Assembly (NCBI GenBank): GCA_001799225.1
Contig: MGTA01000255.1
Coordinates: forward strand, 9,556-21,929
Reading direction: 5' to 3'
DNA length: 12,374 nucleotides
Source of the DNA: Deltaproteobacteria bacterium RIFOXYD12_FULL_50_9
GTDB lineage: Bacteria; Desulfobacterota; Desulfobulbia; Desulfobulbales; CALZHT01
The notes beneath the pieces were generated by a model. It saw only the letters and a list, made by a program, of their open reading frames with translations. It was not told the origin of the DNA and did not search any database. Positions 5,476-12,374 of this stretch are shown here, piece by piece (the stretch's first letter is position 1; every line of letters starts with the position of its first letter). A program made the translations under genes and the position numbers.

Positions 5476-8400
5476 TCACCCTGCTTTGTCCAATACCTCA
5501 CGTACCTTTTGCAAAAACTCATTGACCAAAACAGGCTTTGCAATAAATTCCATGCCCTCTTTAAGAATGCCCTTGCCTTGCAGGATGTCTGCGGTATAAC
5601 CGCTTAAAAAAAGCACCCTTATATCGGGCCTGATTTTCTTTATATCCTCATAGGCCTCTCTGCCGTCCTTTCCCGGCATTAGCATGTCAAGCACAAGGAG
5701 TCTGATTCTGTCCTTATTCTCTTTGAATTTTATTACGGCATCCACACCGTCCACAGCCTCTATTACTCTATAGCCAAAATTTTCAAGCACGGTGCGGGTA
5801 AGATTTCTGACTGCGGGATCGTCCTCAGCCACAAGCACGATTTCTGTGCCCCCTGGTGGCACAAAAGCTGCCGGGACCTCCAGCTTAACGACTTCTTTTT
5901 TAGCCAGAGGCAAATAAATCTCGAAGGTCGTACCCTTGCCCGGCTCACTTGAACAATGGATAAAGCCTCTGTGCTGCTTTACTATTCCGAAAACGATCGA
6001 AAGCCCAAGCCCGGTGCCTCTTCCTATCTCTTTTGTGGTGAAATACGGTTCAAAGATTCTGGCCCGGGTTTTCTCATCCATACCGCAACCGGTGTCTGTT
6101 ACCGATATAAGGGCGTATTCTCCCGACTCGCCATATCCGTATGCCTCGATGAATTTTGGATCTATCCCGACCGCTTTCGTCTCAATAGTTAAAATTCCGC
6201 CTTTAGGCATGGCATCGTGGCTATTTGCGCAGAGGTTCATCAACACCTGTTCAAGGTGCCCCTGGTCGGCCATTACCAGTAAAGAGGCATCAACTTTTTT
6301 TATTCTGAGTTTTATATCCTCACCGAGAATCCGTCCGAGAAATGTTTTGAATCCGTCTATCAGCTCGTTGATATTGACAGTCTTCAGTTCCAAGACCTGT
6401 TTTCGGCTGAACAGAAGCAGTCCCTTGGTGAGTTGGGCCGCCTTCTCTCCTGCTGCAAGAATTTCTTTAAGCTGAGGCAAAGCGGGATCGTCTGCCTTCA
6501 TACCCATCTGTATCAGGCCACCGTAACCAATAATTACGTTAAGCACGTTGTTGAAGTCATGGGCGATTCCGCCGGCAAGGGTGCCTATTGCTTCCATTTT
6601 CTGGGCATGACGCAGTTGTTCTTCAATGGTTCTCTTTTCCGTTACATTATTCAATGTCTCGATGACAGCGGTTATCTCACCCGCAGAATTTCTTACAGCA
6701 AAGGATTTCGTCTCCATATAAATCGGATTGCCTGCCAAGTCGTAATGAGTATGGAGGGTACTGAAAGGCATCCCAGTCCTCCAGGTATGAGCAGGCGCAC
6801 ACTCCGCGCCATCAAGAAAACACGGTCTGTCCCGATGATGGGCCACCTCATGGCAGGTTCTGCCGACTATATCGCAATGCGGCGAATTCACATATTCGCA
6901 GTATGCCCTGTTTGCCGAGATGATCCGATAATCTTTATCGATAACCAGAAAACCTTCATCCACGCTCTCCAGGATATTCTTGATAAACGTCTCCAATTGT
7001 CTGCGGACGGTAACGTCTCTAACATTACATTGCATTAATTTAGCCCGGTCTATCAGGTATACTTCAGTATCAATACGCTTACCTTCCCTGGTTTCCACCG
7101 GCACATCTTCGTAATGAATAAATCCGGTTTTCTGCAGTTGCTGCATAATCTCTTTAAAATCTAAACGGTCATTCAGCAACCCGATATCCATAAGCAATTT
7201 CCCATCAATATCCTCTGCAGTACAGCCCAGCATCTCCACAATCGCCGGATTAACGGTGATTATCCGGCCGGTCGTTTTATCCACTAGCAACAGACCGTCC
7301 TTGGCGGTTTCAAAAAGCCGCCGGTAGCGCTCCTCCGAATCCTGCAATAACTCATTCAAATGCTTTCTGTCGGTAATGTTCCGGATATTGCATTGAATCA
7401 CCTTCTTATTGCCAACCGAATAGACATTACTGACAAACTCGACATCTATCTGCCGCCCGTCTTCCGTCTCGATAGGCAGGTCTTCATAGCGGATAAACTC
7501 CTCTTCCTGCAACAGGCTGAAGGCCTCCTTGCTGGCTTTTATGTCTTTAAACGGCCCGATATCCCATAGCGTCCTGCCGATAATTTCATTCTTGGAATAT
7601 CCCAGCAGCTCGGCCAGATAGGGATTAACACCGGTTATCTGCCCGGTATCCGCATCAAGCAGCAGTATCCCGTCTTTGGCGGTTTCAAAAAGGCGCCGGT
7701 AACTTTTTTCAGAAGCCAGCAACTTCTCTTCCGCCTGTTCACGGACGATAATCTCCTTGTTCAAATCATCGCGCGAGGCTGTCATGGTCTTCAGATTGTC
7801 CATCATTACATCAAAGGCCCTCGATAACTGTCCCGTCTCATCCTTAGATTTCGTGCCGACCCGGTGATCTAGATTGCCGCCGGCAATTATCTCCGTCCCT
7901 CTATGCAGGGCCTGTATCGGTTTTGTGACCGTCCGCACCACGAGCAGGGCGGCCAGAGCAGCCAATAAAAGCGCAATTGAACCAACACCAATCGACAAAT
8001 TCCGCAATCGGACAATCGAAGCAATGGCTTCTTCCCGATCCTTCTTGACTACCAGAACCATCTTCCAATCATTAGCGGCCTGAATACAGGCGGAAGCACC
8101 CCAGATGGGTACATCTCTATGGTCACTCCACTCCCCGTTTATCTCTTCAGAACCATTCAGGCACGCTAACACCGGCTTGGTTGCTTTTACAGGACGGATA
8201 GAGTTGGGAGTTGTCTCTCTGGTTGAAGCAAGCAGTTCTTGATTGTGATTGAACAAAAGGATATCCAACCCTCTGATGTCGGCGGGAGGTGTGGTATTGC
8301 CCAATCGCAGACTTCTTGCCCCTGACATGACCTCGACAATATTTGTCAGGTCAAAACCGTTAATTAATACGCCAATAGTTTTATTGTTCAGGTCTTTTAC

Positions 8401-8919
8401 AGGCGATGCCACAGGAATAAATAGATGCCTGACGCCGTGAAGTTCATGAACATATGGAGATTGAATATAGGTTTCACTCATGCCTTTCAGAAAATATGGT
8501 TGATTCTTATCACGGTCACTGCCGAGAGACTCCTTGTCAGTACTGGCAATTATTCGCCCAGCCAGATCAAGGATGTGGATCTCAAGGATATCTCGATCAA
8601 TGGGCTTTTTGTTTCTGCTGAGGTGCTCATTTAATGTCTTGCTCGCCATTTTTCTCTCATCCGGATCACTCTTGGCAATGATCTGTGCGACCTGATTTAA
8701 AATCAAATCGCCTGAGGCGAAATCAACCGTTCTCTGCTTTTTGCCTTCAAGATATTCCAGCACTGCTGCTTCCTTGCTCTGGGCAATCAGTTTGAGGTCT
8801 TCAAAAATCGCCTCCTTTAGAGCATTTTTAGCATGAATATAGTCAAGCACTCCTATGGCTAGCATCGGCAGGGTTACTGCGGCTAAAATGAGGATTATCA
8901 ATTTAGTCTTTATTTTCAT
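5476..8919 (-). CDS. Membrane-bound hybrid histidine kinase (sensor-HAMP-PAS-PAS-PAS-HisKA-HATPase-REC)
   Basis: A 1147-residue sensor. Helix 1 is at about 7-27. A periplasmic region of about 280 residues, probably Cache-like (it contains DxxGRIIAST and a PYFLKG segment), is followed by helix 2 at about 308-329 and a HAMP linker at about 330-385. PAS 1 (about 403-520) and PAS 2 (about 529-640) are alike, both opening YRRLFETAKDGxLL. PAS 3 (about 645-765) is Cys/His-rich (Cys674, 682, 689, 700, 707). The kinase core has phospho-acceptor His787 in GGIAHDFNN, N-box Asn895/Asn899, G1 DTGCGMD (942-948) and G2 GRGTGLGL. The C-terminal receiver has Asp1033/Asp1034, phospho-acceptor Asp1078, Ser1106 and Lys1128, so all key residues are present. 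A GAGAGGAG site precedes the ATG. There is no DNA-binding domain, so phosphate must pass to a separate regulator that is not in this window. A sigma-54 promoter lies about 270 bp upstream. Confidence 0.93.
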   Translation of the reverse strand: MKIKTKLIILILAAVTLPMLAIGVLDYIHAKNALKEAIFEDLKLIAQSKEAAVLEYLEGKKQRTVDFASGDLILNQVAQIIAKSDPDERKMASKTLNEHLSRNKKPIDRDILEIHILDLAGRIIASTDKESLGSDRDKNQPYFLKGMSETYIQSPYVHELHGVRHLFIPVASPVKDLNNKTIGVLINGFDLTNIVEVMSGARSLRLGNTTPPADIRGLDILLFNHNQELLASTRETTPNSIRPVKATKPVLACLNGSEEINGEWSDHRDVPIWGASACIQAANDWKMVLVVKKDREEAIASIVRLRNLSIGVGSIALLLAALAALLVVRTVTKPIQALHRGTEIIAGGNLDHRVGTKSKDETGQLSRAFDVMMDNLKTMTASRDDLNKEIIVREQAEEKLLASEKSYRRLFETAKDGILLLDADTGQITGVNPYLAELLGYSKNEIIGRTLWDIGPFKDIKASKEAFSLLQEEEFIRYEDLPIETEDGRQIDVEFVSNVYSVGNKKVIQCNIRNITDRKHLNELLQDSEERYRRLFETAKDGLLLVDKTTGRIITVNPAIVEMLGCTAEDIDGKLLMDIGLLNDRLDFKEIMQQLQKTGFIHYEDVPVETREGKRIDTEVYLIDRAKLMQCNVRDVTVRRQLETFIKNILESVDEGFLVIDKDYRIISANRAYCEYVNSPHCDIVGRTCHEVAHHRDRPCFLDGAECAPAHTWRTGMPFSTLHTHYDLAGNPIYMETKSFAVRNSAGEITAVIETLNNVTEKRTIEEQLRHAQKMEAIGTLAGGIAHDFNNVLNVIIGYGGLIQMGMKADDPALPQLKEILAAGEKAAQLTKGLLLFSRKQVLELKTVNINELIDGFKTFLGRILGEDIKLRIKKVDASLLVMADQGHLEQVLMNLCANSHDAMPKGGILTIETKAVGIDPKFIEAYGYGESGEYALISVTDTGCGMDEKTRARIFEPYFTTKEIGRGTGLGLSIVFGIVKQHRGFIHCSSEPGKGTTFEIYLPLAKKEVVKLEVPAAFVPPGGTEIVLVAEDDPAVRNLTRTVLENFGYRVIEAVDGVDAVIKFKENKDRIRLLVLDMLMPGKDGREAYEDIKKIRPDIRVLFLSGYTADILQGKGILKEGMEFIAKPVLVNEFLQKVREVLDKAG

Positions 8920-8983
8920 TCAAACTCCTCTCTGCTTATTGAGCAACTATCAAAAAAATTGAGTTGTTTCAGATGTCATTCTT

Positions 8984-9151
8984 AAATGTTTGTAACTAAT
9001 CAAGTCGTGGATTTTGGCGTTTTTTTTGCCTGGTCCGCTGTTTCATAACCCCACCCAACCTCCCCTTACCTTAAGGGGAGGAGCCCCCCTCTTATATTAA
9101 GAGGGGGTTAGGGGGGCGTTATGTTTATCATTAGAGTAGTTACAAATATTT
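8984..9151. repeat. Palindromic element with inverted terminal repeats in the kinase leader (MITE-like candidate)
   Basis: The arms at 8984-9000 and 9135-9151 are inverted repeats matching at 15 of 17 positions, including a perfect 10-mer (tttgtaacta at 8989-8998, tagttacaaa at 9137-9146). Between them lie two strong hairpins: 9059-9068/9072-9081 (cctcccctta stem) and 9085-9094/9098-9107 (ccccctctta stem). The hairpins resemble those at 9936-10019. No target-site duplication is evident and there is no coding capacity. It would be transcribed as part of the kinase leader and could impede transcription or shape the mRNA. Confidence 0.5.
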
Positions 9152-9192
9152 TTTCTTTTAATTTAAGAAATTATCTGCTACGAGGCTGAATA

Positions 9193-9207
9193 GCAACTAA
9201 CGTGCCA
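9193..9207 (-). promoter_or_regulatory. Sigma-54 (-24/-12) promoter P3, reading toward the histidine kinase gene
   Basis: Minus reads TGGCACG-TTAG-TTGC, identical to P1 and P2, and the next base T also fits the W of the extended consensus. The start would be near 9181, giving a leader of about 260 nt that includes the palindromic element. No terminator with a T tract separates it from the kinase ATG, but the hairpins in between could reduce read-through. Confidence 0.75.
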
Positions 9208-9232
9208 TGCAGACCTGTGGTTACTGAAACTA

Positions 9233-9245
9233 CAATGACTTGATT
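9233..9245 (-). promoter_or_regulatory. IHF-like site upstream of P3
   Basis: Minus reads AATCAAGTCATTG, an exact match to WATCAANNNNTTR, 47 bases from the promoter against 48 at P1 and P2. A T/A-rich flank precedes it on minus. Binding is inferred. Confidence 0.58.
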
Positions 9246-9435
9246 GTACTGGAAAATCTCGAAAGAGAAGCACCAGGATGATGAAACAGCCCGTAAAGCA
9301 GCCCGCAACATGTTGTGGTTCTATCATATGCTAAGGCCGAACTAATCATTCGATGATTATCCGCTATCCACTCCTTGTCAGCATAATATCCTGTTATTAT
9401 AGGATGAATCTAACCTTTTGATTAAAATTCGGTTA

Positions 9436-9463
9436 TTGGCAGGCTAATTGCTTTGAATAATAT
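9436..9463 (+). promoter_or_regulatory. Possible sigma-70 promoter for the proline-rich protein gene
   Basis: TTGGCA at 9436-9441 and TAATAT at 9458-9463 are separated by 16 bases and lie about 100 bases before the ATG at 9566. Matches to the -35 and -10 boxes are good, but the region is AT-rich, so chance is possible. Confidence 0.4.
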
Positions 9464-9565
9464 TTGATCCTGGTCTTCTCACTTAAATGTGAGTTCTTAT
9501 GACAAAGCCGAAGAGGGAAAAGCCTTTCCGGATTGAGAAAACCACCAGGTGAAAAAGGAACTGCA

Positions 9566-9916
9566 ATGCGTACAAAATCCGTTCTATCCATGCTGCTGAT
9601 AACGTCGGCCGTCGCCCTCATTTTCAGCCTTAATGAATCACAAGCCGGTTTTCCTTTGCCGCCCGGGGTGCCGCCCCCACCCAGAGTGAATCTCAGCATC
9701 AATGGCATTCTGCCGCCACCGCCAAGTGTGAATCTAAGCATCACCGGCTACCTGCCGGCGCCGCCGGGGGTACACGTCATGATTGACAGCGGCCGTCCGT
9801 ACTATATTGAAAGAGATCGCCGGGTTTATATTGAAAAGAGAAAACCGGCCAAGTACTCCAAAAAAGAGAAGCATCATGACGAAAGGCACAATCGCGATCA
9901 CGGTCACGGACACTAG
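9566..9916 (+). CDS. Secreted proline-rich repeat protein with His-rich tail
   Basis: I choose the ATG at 9566, not the in-frame one at 9533, because AAGGAA lies just ahead and the protein then begins with a proper signal peptide (MRTKSVLSMLLITSAVALIF, cleavage after SQA). That gives 116 residues. The mature part opens with three tandem 14-residue units encoded at 9671-9712, 9713-9754 and 9755-9796: PPPPRVNLSINGIL, PPPPSVNLSITGYL and the diverged PAPPGVHVMIDSGR. A YYIERDRRVYIEKRK segment follows, then a tail dense in His, Lys and Asp (HHDERHNRDHGHGH), which could bind metal ions. I do not recognise a named family. The next plus gene is also a secreted low-complexity protein, so they may act together at the cell envelope. 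Confidence 0.7.
   Translation: MRTKSVLSMLLITSAVALIFSLNESQAGFPLPPGVPPPPRVNLSINGILPPPPSVNLSITGYLPAPPGVHVMIDSGRPYYIERDRRVYIEKRKPAKYSKKEKHHDERHNRDHGHGH
9671..9796 (+). repeat. Three tandem 42-bp coding repeats
   Basis: Three in-frame 42-base units encode the PPPPxVNLSIxGxL motif. The first two are alike at the DNA level, sharing gtgaatct-agcatca; the third is diverged. Confidence 0.65.
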
Positions 9917-9935
9917 GACAATGGAACATCTAAAT

Positions 9936-10019
9936 CAAACCCCCCTCAATCCCCCCTTATCAGTATCAGGGGGGAAGACTTTAAGCCTCCCCTGTTAAGG
10001 GGAGGTTTGGAGGGGTTTG
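9936..10019. repeat. GC-rich nested palindrome cluster between two secreted-protein genes
   Basis: Outer arms are near 9936-9946 and 10009-10019 (caaacccc type against ggggtttg). Inside are hairpins at 9950-9957/9968-9974 (cccccct/agggggg) and 9986-9993/9998-10005 (cctcccct/aggggagg). The units resemble the palindromes at 9059-9107, so both probably belong to one dispersed short-repeat family. A 7-base direct repeat, actagga, flanks the cluster loosely (9912-9918 and 10046-10052), which may be chance. The cluster may also act as a terminator or mRNA-stabilising hairpin for the gene ending at 9916. Confidence 0.6.
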
Positions 10020-10133
10020 CTGCGAAAGAATATGAGTTACAAGGTACTAGGATAAAAATGCTCTTTTAGGTATTCAGGCAATATTCTGAATTCTGACTGG
10101 TGTAGTTAAAACCTTTCACAATTAGAGAACAAA

Positions 10134-11180
10134 ATGAATAAGTTACGCAACGGCTTGATTGGACTTGGCATGTTGATATGCTCGGTGACTTCGGCGGCAG
10201 CCGAGGTCAGTGTCGGTATAGGTATCGGATTACCCAACGTCAGCATCGGGATCAATCTGCCGTTATTCCCGGAACTCGTCGCAGTGCCGGGATACCCGGT
10301 TTACTACGCTCCACAGGTAGATGCAAATTACTTTTTTCACGACGGCATGTACTGGGTATACCGGGATGACAACTGGTACGCGAGTTCATGGTACAACGGC
10401 CCCTGGGGGCTTGTAGGACCTGATGTCGTACCGCTGTTTATTCTGCGAATACCTGTGCGCTACTACCGGCAACCGCCACTATATTTTCATGGATGGCGGT
10501 CGAATTATCCACCCCGCTGGGGTCAACACTGGGGCCATGAATGGGAACACCGCAGAAGCGGCTGGGATAGATGGAATCACCGCCGTGCTCCGAGTCGCGC
10601 TCCGTTGCCCGTCTACCAACGGGAATATTCAGGAGATCGATATCCTCATGTAGATCAGCAGCTGAGGCTGCGCGGCCAAAATTACCGTTACCAACCGCGT
10701 GACAAGATAGTTCAGCAGCACTTTAAGCAGGTGGAAGAACAACGAGCTCCTGCACCTGCTCTGAAAAATCAAAAACAGCAGGACAAAATACCTTCAACGC
10801 CGCGCCGACAGCGCAATCCGATTGACTCATCCTCAAAACCAGCGCTTCGGGGTGACACAAAAGTTCAGCAGTTAACTCCGGACAATAAACCTGTTCAACA
10901 GCGCGAACCGGCAGTGCAGGATCAGAAACAACAGCCAAAAAATGCACAGCGTGACCTGAAGCAGCAGGAGAAAGCCGCACAACGCGAGCAGAAGCAACAG
11001 GAGAAAGCCGCACTGCGCGAGCAAAAACAACAGACAAAGGCTGTACAACGTCAACAGAAGGAGCCCAGGATAGTTGAACAGCAACAAAGATCACCGGCTA
11101 GAGGTGAGTCGCGACAACCAAGGCAGGATAGAGGTCAAGAGCAGAACAGAGATGAGCGAGGCGGTGGACGCAATAATTAA
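10134..11180 (+). CDS. Secreted Tyr/Trp-rich protein with Q/K/R-rich repeat tail
   Basis: A 348-residue protein with a signal peptide (cleavage after SAAA, about residue 23). Residues 24-170 form a Tyr/Trp/Pro-rich domain: a VGIGIGLPNVSIGINLP start, then GYPVYYAP, FFHDGMYWVYRDDNWY, ASSWYNGPW, IPVRYYRQPP and PPRWGQHWGHEW. I have seen this arrangement in uncharacterised envelope proteins of Proteobacteria and relatives. From about 180 on, the protein is low-complexity, with 11-residue units at 271-281, 282-292 and 293-303 (pattern AQREQKQQEKA) and a partial fourth, then a basic Q/R/G tail. The first part is probably folded and exported and the tail disordered. Only a weak GAGAAC ribosome binding site is seen. 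It sits 76 bases before the acyl-CoA synthetase gene, and no terminator is evident between them. Confidence 0.75.
   Translation: MNKLRNGLIGLGMLICSVTSAAAEVSVGIGIGLPNVSIGINLPLFPELVAVPGYPVYYAPQVDANYFFHDGMYWVYRDDNWYASSWYNGPWGLVGPDVVPLFILRIPVRYYRQPPLYFHGWRSNYPPRWGQHWGHEWEHRRSGWDRWNHRRAPSRAPLPVYQREYSGDRYPHVDQQLRLRGQNYRYQPRDKIVQQHFKQVEEQRAPAPALKNQKQQDKIPSTPRRQRNPIDSSSKPALRGDTKVQQLTPDNKPVQQREPAVQDQKQQPKNAQRDLKQQEKAAQREQKQQEKAALREQKQQTKAVQRQQKEPRIVEQQQRSPARGESRQPRQDRGQEQNRDERGGGRNN
10944..11063 (+). repeat. Tandem 33-bp coding repeats (Q/K/E-rich)
   Basis: Units at 10944-10976, 10977-11009 and 11010-11042, with a partial one at 11043-11063, encode 11-residue steps of AQREQKQQEKA type. They are prone to slippage, so copy number may vary between strains. 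Confidence 0.65.
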
Positions 11181-11256
11181 CTCGGATTCATTAGGCGCCG
11201 GCAGATAATCACCAGGACCGATCTCCGCTGCTCGAAGCATGATCAAAGGAGTATCC

Positions 11257-12374
11257 GTGCAGACATTGATCGATCTTTTCAAGACGTTCGACACGCTGGG
11301 TGATAAAACCGCCTTTATAAACCGCACAGGCGTAAGACGTTACCTGGTTTCCTACCAGGAATTCCACGATCTTGCTTTGAAGATGGCAAACCTCCTGGCC
11401 AAAAATGGCGTGGAACCCGGGGACCGAGTGCTCATCTGGGGCCCCAACTCTTCCTGGTGGGCAGTAGCCTACTGGGGCATTATCATCCGTGGTGCTATCG
11501 TTGTCCCGGTCGACTTCATGTCAGATCTGACCCGAGCTGATTCCATCCAAAACCTTACTAAAACTAAAGTCGTCCTGCAGAGCCGGTTCAAACCCGAGCG
11601 GATGACCACTGTAACTTCGCTGCTGCTTGAAGACCTGCAATATCTGCTCGAAAAGACACAACCGATTGGCAAACTTGCATCTATAGCACCGGAAGATACG
11701 GCACAACTCATCTATACCTCCGGTACTACCGGCAATCCCAAAGGGGTCATTCTCAGCCACAAGAACCTGGTTGCCAACATGACCCAGATAAACCGGCAGG
11801 TGCCGATTATCACCTCTAAATTCTGCTTTCTCTCCCTGCTGCCGTTATCCCATATGTTCGAGTTGATGGGCGGCTTTTTCACGCCGCTCTATCGTGGCGC
11901 TGCTATCGTCTACCTGCACACCCTTAAACCATCCGCAATCATGGAAGCGTTGAACGAGGAGGAGATCTACGTCATTATGTCTGTTCCCCGCCTTATGCAA
12001 CTGCTGAAAACGACCATCGAGCGGGAAATTACGGCAAAGCACCTCTCCGGAGTGTTCCGGGCACTCTCCCGACTCGCAACCAGGCTTCCCAAAAAGATGC
12101 GCCGGCTCCTCTTTTTTCCGGTTCAAAAAAAGTTCGGTAGCAATTTCATCGTTTTCGTCTCAGGTGGCGCTCCCCTGGATACGGAAAATTTCAATTTCTG
12201 GAGCAGCATGGGATTCACGGTCCTGGAAGGTTATGGACTCACCGAAACCTCGCCCGTACTCTGCGTCAACACCATGGATCGTCAGAAGGCAGGTTCGGTA
12301 GGTCCGCCATTGCCCGGGGTTCAAGTGAAGATCGAAGCAAAGGAGGTTCTGGTGCGCGGCGACAACGTCTTTCC
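11257..12374 (+). CDS. Long-chain acyl-CoA synthetase-like AMP-forming ligase (N-terminal part; runs off the window)
   Basis: The frame stays open to the right edge (372 codons visible). I prefer the GTG at 11257, with AAAGGAG 5 bases ahead; an in-frame ATG at 11239 lacks a ribosome binding site. Members of this family activate a fatty acid with ATP to an acyl-adenylate and then transfer it to CoA or, in some, to acyl carrier protein. Seen: the phosphate-binding A3 motif YTSGTTGNPKGVILSH (153-168), the LPLSHMFE segment (195-202) typical of long-chain enzymes, and the A5 motif GYGLTETSP (325-333). The C-terminal domain with the catalytic Lys is outside the window. Fatty acid activation could relate to membrane-lipid work suggested by cti, but the gene is on the opposite strand and distant, so this is only a remark. 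Confidence 0.88.
   Translation, partial: MQTLIDLFKTFDTLGDKTAFINRTGVRRYLVSYQEFHDLALKMANLLAKNGVEPGDRVLIWGPNSSWWAVAYWGIIIRGAIVVPVDFMSDLTRADSIQNLTKTKVVLQSRFKPERMTTVTSLLLEDLQYLLEKTQPIGKLASIAPEDTAQLIYTSGTTGNPKGVILSHKNLVANMTQINRQVPIITSKFCFLSLLPLSHMFELMGGFFTPLYRGAAIVYLHTLKPSAIMEALNEEEIYVIMSVPRLMQLLKTTIEREITAKHLSGVFRALSRLATRLPKKMRRLLFFPVQKKFGSNFIVFVSGGAPLDTENFNFWSSMGFTVLEGYGLTETSPVLCVNTMDRQKAGSVGPPLPGVQVKIEAKEVLVRGDNVF

Larger units (their letters stand above)
8920..9565. other. Long divergent intergenic region between the kinase and the proline-rich protein gene
   Basis: These 646 bases hold no convincing gene. Seen here: the kinase leader, a GC-rich double palindrome (9059-9107) framed by an inverted repeat (8984-9000 and 9135-9151), a sigma-54 promoter (9193-9207), an IHF-like site (9233-9245), a 7-bp inverted repeat (9343-9359, taatcat/atgatta), a 5-bp one (9388-9405, atcct/aggat) and a possible sigma-70 promoter on plus (9436-9463). 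A further small dyad, ctcac-N6-gtgag, is at 9478-9493. Confidence 0.6.

Noticed and set aside
5857..5871. A plus-strand TGGCAC followed by CTGC that looks like a sigma-54 promoter
   Set aside because: It lacks the full TGGCACG-N4-TTGC pattern, lies inside the kinase coding region and points away from any gene start.
5936..7038. Plus-strand frames of 179 and 201 codons opposite the kinase
   Set aside because: They are shadows of the kinase core and PAS 3; the minus frame has all catalytic motifs, so these are not genes.
9478..9493. ctcac-N6-gtgag dyad as a CRP site
   Set aside because: The half-sites are in the opposite order to the CRP consensus TGTGA-N6-TCACA, so it does not fit.
9433..9744. 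Minus-strand frame with Gly-rich repeats (TLGGGG type)
   Set aside because: The repeats are the antisense image of the PPPP units of the real plus-strand gene at 9566-9916, which has a signal peptide and ribosome binding site.
10872..11094. Minus-strand Leu/Val-rich frames that resemble membrane helices
   Set aside because: They arise from reading the CAG/CAA-rich repeat of the plus gene antisense, which gives runs of Leu; they are artefacts of low complexity.

Overview
The window reads as chromosomal DNA of a Gram-negative bacterium. Seen evidence: two outer-membrane beta-barrel genes, a lipoprotein with a haem c motif, strong AGGAGG-type ribosome binding sites and sigma-54 (-24/-12) promoters. 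Base composition looks close to half G+C by eye. The mix of Usp-type, sll1863-type and eRF1-like small stress genes, a large PAS-rich hybrid kinase and abundant RpoN promoters would suit a Desulfobacterota (Geobacter/Desulfuromonas-like) lineage. That placement is inference, not proof. No tRNA, rRNA, CRISPR array, transposase or phage gene was seen.

Layout. Positions 1-391 (minus) are the N-terminal part of an outer-membrane beta-barrel gene cut by the window edge; its control region lies at about 392-737. Positions 776-5183 (minus) form a tightly spaced gene run, in transcription order: a paralogous beta-barrel protein, a 45-aa peptide, an 88-aa two-helix membrane protein, a 96-aa coiled-coil sll1863-like stress protein, a 37-aa internally deleted universal-stress-protein remnant, a 134-aa eRF1/pelota-like protein, and a haem-containing fatty acid cis/trans isomerase lipoprotein (Cti). 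A hairpin at 738-772 may end the run. Positions 5476-8919 (minus) are one 1147-aa membrane-bound hybrid histidine kinase. Positions 8920-9565 are non-coding and hold a third sigma-54 promoter and GC-rich palindromic repeats. To the right, on plus, come a secreted proline-rich/His-tailed protein (9566-9916), another palindromic repeat cluster, a secreted protein with a Q/K/R-rich repeat tail (10134-11180) and the start of a long-chain acyl-CoA synthetase (11257 to the edge).

Main observation. The same 15-base element, read on minus as TGGCACGTTAGTTGC, occurs three times: upstream of each beta-barrel gene and upstream of the histidine kinase. It is an excellent sigma-54 promoter. About 50 bp upstream of each copy is a match to the IHF consensus (two exact, one with a single mismatch). 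About 100 bp upstream of the two beta-barrel promoters is a related dyad that could be an activator site; in one copy it coincides with a rho-independent terminator of the kinase gene. This looks like a small RpoN regulon. It would couple a sensor kinase to an envelope-stress operon that ends in a membrane-lipid cis/trans isomerase. No NtrC-type activator is present in the window. The grouping into one system is inference.
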